A stretch of DNA of 24,916 nucleotides from a virus: the IMG/VR virus record IMGVR_UViG_3300030102_004227, positions 18,501 through 43,416 of that record; one strand, written 5' to 3'. The first letter of the stretch is position 1. The number at the start of each line of letters is the position of its first letter. The position numbers were made by a program, and so were the translations under genes. The notes below the pieces were generated by a model. That model saw only the letters and a program-made list of their open reading frames with translations, was not told where the DNA came from and did not search any database. This document shows, piece after piece, positions 20,380 to 24,916 of the stretch.

Positions 20380-22001
20380 ACCAGATGTTAGAACAGCGTA
20401 TAGCAAATTTGATGGGTGATACTGAGCCGATGCCCATGATGATGCAAATGGGTGGTGAGGTAGATGCGGCGCCAAGCGCCGAACAGGCTGTTGAGGCTCT
20501 TATGATGGCTCGTCAAGAAGCAGAAGATCCTACGGAAAGAATGCTTACTGATAAAGCTATCCAGGGCGCTCAGATTGCACAAGAATCAGAGCTTGCTGCG
20601 CTGGCTCAACAAATCGCAGCAGCAGGGCGAGGTCCAGATACAACACTTGCTCACCTGACACCTGGCGAAGTCGTTTTACCGCCAGAGATGATGGAAAGCC
20701 CATCCTTTGAAACAGCAGTAGAAAACAGATTCAGAGAGTTGGATCTCAACCCAGAACAGTATGTGGTTGGGATGGGCATCGCCTCTCTGAATCCACAAAC
20801 AGGTTTGGAGGAGTTTGGCTTTTTTAAGAAGCTCGGTAAGAAACTCAAAAAAGTTGCGAAGGTTATTGCTCCAGCCGCGATGTTGATACCAGGAGTCGGG
20901 ACGGCAGTCGGAGCTGCGCTCGGCGGGATTGGCAGTTTGGGCGGCGCGGCCCTTGGAAAGATTGGTTTAGGTGGAGTTGCGAAAGGGATAGGAGCATTAG
21001 CAAAAACCGGACTTGGAAAGGTTGCCAGTTTGGGGATACCTGGTCTCAGTCCAGTTGCTGGAGGAGCTGTAGCTGGGGCCGGTGATTTAGTAGGGACGTT
21101 GACGGGAGCTTTGAAGACTCCTTTAGCTGGAAGTGTGTTCGGAGAGACCGGCTCTACTTACATCGGCGGTCCAGAAGCCGGCAAGGGGTTAGCTAATTTC
21201 CTTGGCATAGGAAGTGGAACTCCTACAGAAATAGAAGCGCAACAAGCGGCACAAGATGCTGCGGCAGCTTTAGAACAACTGACCCCAGAACAAAAAGCTG
21301 CACTGCCCAAAGAACAACTTGCTCAATTAGAAGCTCTTGCCGCTTCGGCTCCAAGCAGGGTGAGTCGCCTTCTCGGGACTGGCCCTCTACAAGCTTTGAC
21401 AGGAAAGCCGACTACGTTAGCCAGTTTATTCGGTACGGGTGGTGGAGGCATGAGCCCTTTAGTTAGCGGAGGTATCGCTGCCTTACTAGGCAAGCTTGCA
21501 TTTGATGAAGCCAAGAACAGAAGAGGCGTACCTCGAACTCCGCTCACGACTATGGATGCGATGGGGCGTTTCAACATTGAGCAAGAGATAGCTCGACGCA
21601 TGGGCAAAGGTGATGTCGATCCGAGAGAGTTTGGCTTGATGGCACGAGGCACTATCCCGACATTGAGTGGAGGCAGGAAAGCCCCAGAGCAGAAATACAT
21701 GGGTGGCCCTGTAATGGCATACGCAGAAGGCGGCGGTGTTGAGATGGAAGAATTTAAAGCGATGGATGGAAAGATCAACGGACCTGGCACAGAGACCAGT
21801 GACGATATTCCAGCCATGCTTTCTGATGGTGAGTTTGTCATGAAAGCACAAGCCGTCCGAGGAGCAGGAGCATTCGATCTGAGCAAAGGTGACGGTGGTA
21901 TTATCACGCTCAAGCCAAACGGGAAGGAGAGCAGAGAGCGTGGCACTCAGATCATGTACCAAATGATGGATATGTTTTCTAACCAGGCGAGGGCGAGCTA
22001 A
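20376..22001 (+). CDS. Putative internal (ejection) protein with membrane-active segment
   Basis: The 541-residue protein is Ala/Gly/Leu-rich. An acidic helical start with MQMGGEVDA (24-32) is followed by HLTPGEVVLP (93-102). Residues 149-182 run FFKKLGKKLKKVAKVIAPAA and then a Gly/Ala-rich hydrophobic stretch (to about 245), a cationic amphipathic plus hydrophobic pattern suited to membrane insertion. The C-terminal part has YMGGPVMAYAEGGGVEMEE (441-459) and SDDIPAMLSDGEFVM (475-489), which I recall from marine phage virion proteins. It follows the tail genes and precedes two more large helical proteins, as the ejection proteins do in P22 and T7. The role is inferred from composition and order. 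Confidence 0.68.
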   Translation: MNQMLEQRIANLMGDTEPMPMMMQMGGEVDAAPSAEQAVEALMMARQEAEDPTERMLTDKAIQGAQIAQESELAALAQQIAAAGRGPDTTLAHLTPGEVVLPPEMMESPSFETAVENRFRELDLNPEQYVVGMGIASLNPQTGLEEFGFFKKLGKKLKKVAKVIAPAAMLIPGVGTAVGAALGGIGSLGGAALGKIGLGGVAKGIGALAKTGLGKVASLGIPGLSPVAGGAVAGAGDLVGTLTGALKTPLAGSVFGETGSTYIGGPEAGKGLANFLGIGSGTPTEIEAQQAAQDAAAALEQLTPEQKAALPKEQLAQLEALAASAPSRVSRLLGTGPLQALTGKPTTLASLFGTGGGGMSPLVSGGIAALLGKLAFDEAKNRRGVPRTPLTTMDAMGRFNIEQEIARRMGKGDVDPREFGLMARGTIPTLSGGRKAPEQKYMGGPVMAYAEGGGVEMEEFKAMDGKINGPGTETSDDIPAMLSDGEFVMKAQAVRGAGAFDLSKGDGGIITLKPNGKESRERGTQIMYQMMDMFSNQARAS

Positions 22002-23500
22002 TGGCTGAATCTGCGTTAACTGAAGAAGAACCATTCATAGGTAATATTACCCAGACCGAAACTCGGTTAGACCCGCTTACCCAACAGTTATTGTTTGGTT
22101 TGGATGGCGAGGGAGGCTTCATCCCTGGAGCCTTTCGCGCAGCGGAAAGAGTATTCTTTGACGATCAAGGAAGGCCGATCGTCATACCTCAAGAGATTGC
22201 GGGTCTTACCCCCGATCAATTACGGGCAGCGCAGCTACAGCGACAAGCGATTGGTGTACAACAACCATTTATAGAAGAGGCCATGCGCCTCGGTAGGGAA
22301 GGACTAGGATCATTACGCGGAGGATTTGCGGGACAAGCTGAAGCAGACCAGAGAGCATTGCAGGAGTTGCAAGAAGCATCTCGATTCGCCCTAGATCAAA
22401 GAGATCGAGCTCTCCTAGATCAGTTGCGCGGTGGAGCGAGAGCAGAAGAGAGAGCATTAGCCGCTGAGCGTGGATTACGATCTGATCTCACAGATGCGCT
22501 AGGCATCGGTACGTTGGCTACCCAACAGCTTAGCGGAGCCCTTGGCGAGTCGGAAAGATTGCTGAGACAAACTACTCCGCAAACCGACATTGTTGCAGAA
22601 ACCGAAAGGTTTATGGATCCTTTTGAGCAAAGGGTTATCGATCAAACTTTAGAGGATGCATTTAAAGGTTTAGCTCAGAGAGACATAGCGCAAAGAGCCA
22701 GGGACATATCAACTGGTGGTGAATCGGCATTTGGATCCAGAGCCAGACTCAGCGCAGAAGAAAGAGCCGAGGCTCTCGGTCGCGGTCTTGCAAAAGAGAT
22801 CGGCGGGTTGAGATCAGCAGGATTCCAACGAGCTCAACAAACTGCAATCAGTGAAGATGAAAGGCAAAAACAAGCAGCACGAGCTGCCGCATCTGGATTG
22901 GCTGGTCTTAGTGGCCAGAGATTCGGTGCGACAACGGGACTAGCTGGCCAGGTAGGACAGCAAGCGCAACAAAGATTCTCAGCCGGCCAAAGCGTTGGTC
23001 AGCAACTCAATCAGCTCGGACAACAAGCAGGACAGGCTAGACTGATGGCTGGTCAAACAGGTCTTGGTGTAGCCGGCCAGCTTGGTGGATTGCAGAGAGG
23101 TATCGGCGCCACGATGGCAGGACAAGGTCAAGCATTACAACAAGCCCAACAAGGTCTGGGCGGTTTCATAACTGGCTTAGGTCAACAGCAACAAGCTGCG
23201 ACAGCCGCTGACGTTAGTGCGCTATCAGGCATCGGCGCTCAGCAACAACAGCAGAGACAGAGAGAGCTGGACGCACAGAGAGCCGCGTTACTGCAAGCAC
23301 AACAGGCTCCGCTAGCTCAATACCAAGCATTGATGCCATTCGTACAGATGGCGCCGGCCGGTAGATTCCAGCAGCAGACTCAGTTCACTCCACCACCGAG
23401 TGCGTTACAAGCTGGTTTCGGAACAGGTTTAGCGGCGTTTGGTGCGTTGGGTAACTTTTATGGTCAACCAAATCGCGCTACACAAGGCGTTGCTCAGTAA
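22001..23500 (+). CDS. Putative internal virion protein, Gln/Ala-rich
   Basis: The 499-residue protein has an N-terminal globular part (about 1-90, with LDPLTQQLLFGL and PIVIPQEIAGLTPDQLRAAQ), a charged helical region (95-200), and a conserved-looking block FMDPFEQRVIDQTLEDAFKG (204-223), then RDISTGGESAFGSRARL and ERAEALGRGLAKEIGGLRSA (254-273), which I recall from a marine phage internal protein family. From about 300 to 430 it is dominated by Gly, Gln and Ala in AGQ/GQQ units (GQQLNQLGQQAGQARLMAGQ), probably helical and low in complexity. The ATG overlaps the previous stop (TAATG). Expected in the virion interior, possibly part of a DNA-delivery conduit. Confidence 0.68.
   Translation: MAESALTEEEPFIGNITQTETRLDPLTQQLLFGLDGEGGFIPGAFRAAERVFFDDQGRPIVIPQEIAGLTPDQLRAAQLQRQAIGVQQPFIEEAMRLGREGLGSLRGGFAGQAEADQRALQELQEASRFALDQRDRALLDQLRGGARAEERALAAERGLRSDLTDALGIGTLATQQLSGALGESERLLRQTTPQTDIVAETERFMDPFEQRVIDQTLEDAFKGLAQRDIAQRARDISTGGESAFGSRARLSAEERAEALGRGLAKEIGGLRSAGFQRAQQTAISEDERQKQAARAAASGLAGLSGQRFGATTGLAGQVGQQAQQRFSAGQSVGQQLNQLGQQAGQARLMAGQTGLGVAGQLGGLQRGIGATMAGQGQALQQAQQGLGGFITGLGQQQQAATAADVSALSGIGAQQQQQRQRELDAQRAALLQAQQAPLAQYQALMPFVQMAPAGRFQQQTQFTPPPSALQAGFGTGLAAFGALGNFYGQPNRATQGVAQ
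22898..23290 (+). repeat. Low-complexity Gly/Gln/Ala coding stretch
   Basis: About 130 codons of repeated AGQ, GQQ and QQA tripeptides, with many CAA/CAG and GG(N) codons. The units are irregular and no exact DNA repeat unit stands out. Confidence 0.5.
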
Positions 23501-24916
23501 TGGCTATCAGTAGGGCTCAGATGGAAGAGCAGATTAAGGGTTTTGAGAATGGTGATTTGGTTACTAATAACCCCGCAGAGATTGACCAAGCGCAGCAAGA
23601 CGCTTTTGATCCCGCGCAAGTAATCAGTGGCACTAGCACTCTGGACCCTAGAATATCTGCGTTGGCTCAAGCTCTTGCAGTTCCAGATTTTGAAAAAAGA
23701 TCGCAACAATACAGAGACAGGCTTTCTTCTGTTTATGCACCATCTGAACCGGCTAACTTTTACGACCTGGCGACAGACCTCGGCAGAGCAATACTATCGG
23801 CGCCAGCAGACACTGGCCCTTTCGGTGCGGCGGGAGCTGGATTCGTTGCGTTCTCTGATCGTTTAAAAGCGGCTAAGGAAGAAGATAAGAAAAACCGTAG
23901 AGCGGTAGCACTGAAGGCCGCGGAGCTAGCCATGTCTGATGTCAGCAAAGCAGAAGACAAGCTCAGAGACTTTGTGATTGACTCCTACCAAGATCAGCTA
24001 GCCGGCGATGTCGATGTGGTCACCTTGCAATTCGATGAGGTAGACGAGCAAGGCCAACCAACGGGTCGGCGTGTCACCCGAAGCTTCGATAAGAAAACGC
24101 AATCAAAACAGATACTGCAAGCTTTGCGGCAACAGAACGGTGTGAAAGTATCAGATCTACCAGACGTTCAGGGAGAGAGCACCCTCGACAAAGAATCCTC
24201 AAAGATTTTCGTGAAAGACTGGGTTGCCATATCAAAAAAAGGCAATGATGCTTTTGGGCGAATCGATAACATAAGAAAAGCGAAAGAGATAGCAGGAGAG
24301 CTCGGCCCAGCCGGTTTTGGTAAAGGCCAAGAGCTTACTTTACCCTTCAGACAAATACTTGCAGACATGGCTCCCTGGGCGACTGATCTTGAGAAGCTGA
24401 GAGGTCAGGAGGCGCTCAAATCAGTCACGATTATTTTTACTCTTGCAAACGTGGCTCAGACAAAAGGTGCCATATCGAACAAGGAGATGACGCTCTTTGA
24501 ACAAGCTTCACCGAATCTCGGTCAGACTTATGAAGGTTTCTTATTTACATTAGATATACAAGAAGCGATCGCTCGGAAGGAAGCTGAGTTCGCGAGGGAG
24601 TACTCCGACGAGTTCAACCGATTGATGAAAGAAAATCCTGGGCTGAAAGGACCAGGAGCAAAAGCGGCGATGGACGCTTGGACTGCTAAATGGCGAGAAG
24701 AGGGCCGCGATAAATTTTTAACTGAAGAGCAGAAAGCTAGGATTCAAAAGGCCGCTGACGATGCAAAGAAAATGGGCATCGGGGATTACACAGGGTATCA
24801 GAAAAGAAGAGATGAATTTATTAAAGAGCAAAACGAGCGCGGTCAATTAGCGGCAAACGCTGGACTTGATCGAGCTACTAATAGGAGTGGGCCTAGTTTA
24901 GAAGAACAGGAGCTTC
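23500..24916 (+). CDS. Large helical internal virion protein, cut by window end
   Basis: An open frame begins at ATG 23500, overlapping the previous TAA (TAATG), and runs without a stop to the end of the window, 472 codons. The protein starts AISRAQMEEQIKGFENGD, has a small hydrophobic Ala/Gly patch (about 107-118, PFGAAGAGFVAF), then long charged helices rich in Lys, Glu and Ala. A segment KSVTIIFTLANVAQTKGAIS (306-325), followed by EMTLFEQASPNLG, is the most distinctive part and may form a conserved core. No transmembrane or catalytic motif is clear. By position after two likely internal proteins it is probably the third ejection protein, or a tape-measure-like one. The C-terminus is missing. 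Confidence 0.72.
   Translation, partial: MAISRAQMEEQIKGFENGDLVTNNPAEIDQAQQDAFDPAQVISGTSTLDPRISALAQALAVPDFEKRSQQYRDRLSSVYAPSEPANFYDLATDLGRAILSAPADTGPFGAAGAGFVAFSDRLKAAKEEDKKNRRAVALKAAELAMSDVSKAEDKLRDFVIDSYQDQLAGDVDVVTLQFDEVDEQGQPTGRRVTRSFDKKTQSKQILQALRQQNGVKVSDLPDVQGESTLDKESSKIFVKDWVAISKKGNDAFGRIDNIRKAKEIAGELGPAGFGKGQELTLPFRQILADMAPWATDLEKLRGQEALKSVTIIFTLANVAQTKGAISNKEMTLFEQASPNLGQTYEGFLFTLDIQEAIARKEAEFAREYSDEFNRLMKENPGLKGPGAKAAMDAWTAKWREEGRDKFLTEEQKARIQKAADDAKKMGIGDYTGYQKRRDEFIKEQNERGQLAANAGLDRATNRSGPSLEEQEL

Noticed and set aside
21323-21946. Reverse-strand open frame of 207 codons
   Set aside because: It lies fully within the 20376-22001 gene, is Pro/Ser-rich as a complement of Gly/Ala codons would be, and all supported genes are on the other strand.
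1-24916. CRISPR array, tRNA genes, insertion sequences or integrase
   Set aside because: I saw no regularly spaced DNA repeats with spacers, no cloverleaf-like stretch between genes (there is almost no room for one), no transposase or recombinase motifs.

Overview
This window is one segment of a tailed, double-stranded DNA phage genome, most likely a short-tailed marine phage. Every gene I can support is on the + strand. Genes abut or overlap by a few bases (ATGA, TAATG and GTGA junctions), and the only non-coding gap over 20 bases is 144 bases after the major capsid gene. The Rz/Rz1-type spanin pair implies a host with an outer membrane. Base composition, by eye in the mid-40s percent GC, does not look like the AT-rich phages of SAR11. 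Many of the small proteins resemble families I remember from uncultured marine phages. I found no integrase, repressor, replication gene, tRNA or CRISPR array, so lifestyle cannot be judged from this stretch.

Layout. (1) Positions 1-2062 hold a lysis cassette: a small unknown protein, a membrane/coiled-coil protein, a holin-like protein with an EF-hand loop, an i-spanin, an overlapping o-spanin lipoprotein and a GH24 endolysin. (2) Positions 2055-10181 hold packaging and head genes: large terminase, an 830-residue portal, a protein with a histone H1-like tail, a small basic protein, a 61-residue protein, a GroES-like co-chaperonin, a scaffold, an unknown virion-associated protein, a putative decoration protein and the major capsid protein. 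No small terminase is recognisable. (3) Positions 10182-10325 hold a strong intrinsic terminator followed by a sigma70-like promoter, so the capsid gene ends one transcription unit and a new one begins. (4) Positions 10326-14346 hold two probable structural proteins, a long coiled-coil protein and a run of small, very basic proteins carrying recurring GG-x-V motifs, one with five 39-bp repeats. (5) Positions 14352-20379 hold neck and tail-assembly genes: a connector, a degenerate zinc-ribbon protein, an adaptor, a DUF115/glycosyltransferase-like Rossmann protein, small conserved proteins, a P22 gp10-like stabilisation protein and a small tail-tip candidate. (6) Positions 20376-24916 hold three large Ala/Gly/Gln-rich proteins that look like internal (ejection) proteins; the last runs off the window.

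Together these genes build a capsid (scaffold, co-chaperonin, capsid, decoration), fill it (terminase, portal), close it with a P22-like neck, load ejection proteins, and lyse the host. The most interesting points are a gene that appears to start at an ATC codon behind a perfect Shine-Dalgarno sequence, a GT42/DUF115-like protein inside the tail module, a cluster of basic proteins sharing GG-x-V and RG-x-GA motifs, two unrelated EF-hand proteins, and the terminator/promoter switch after the capsid gene.
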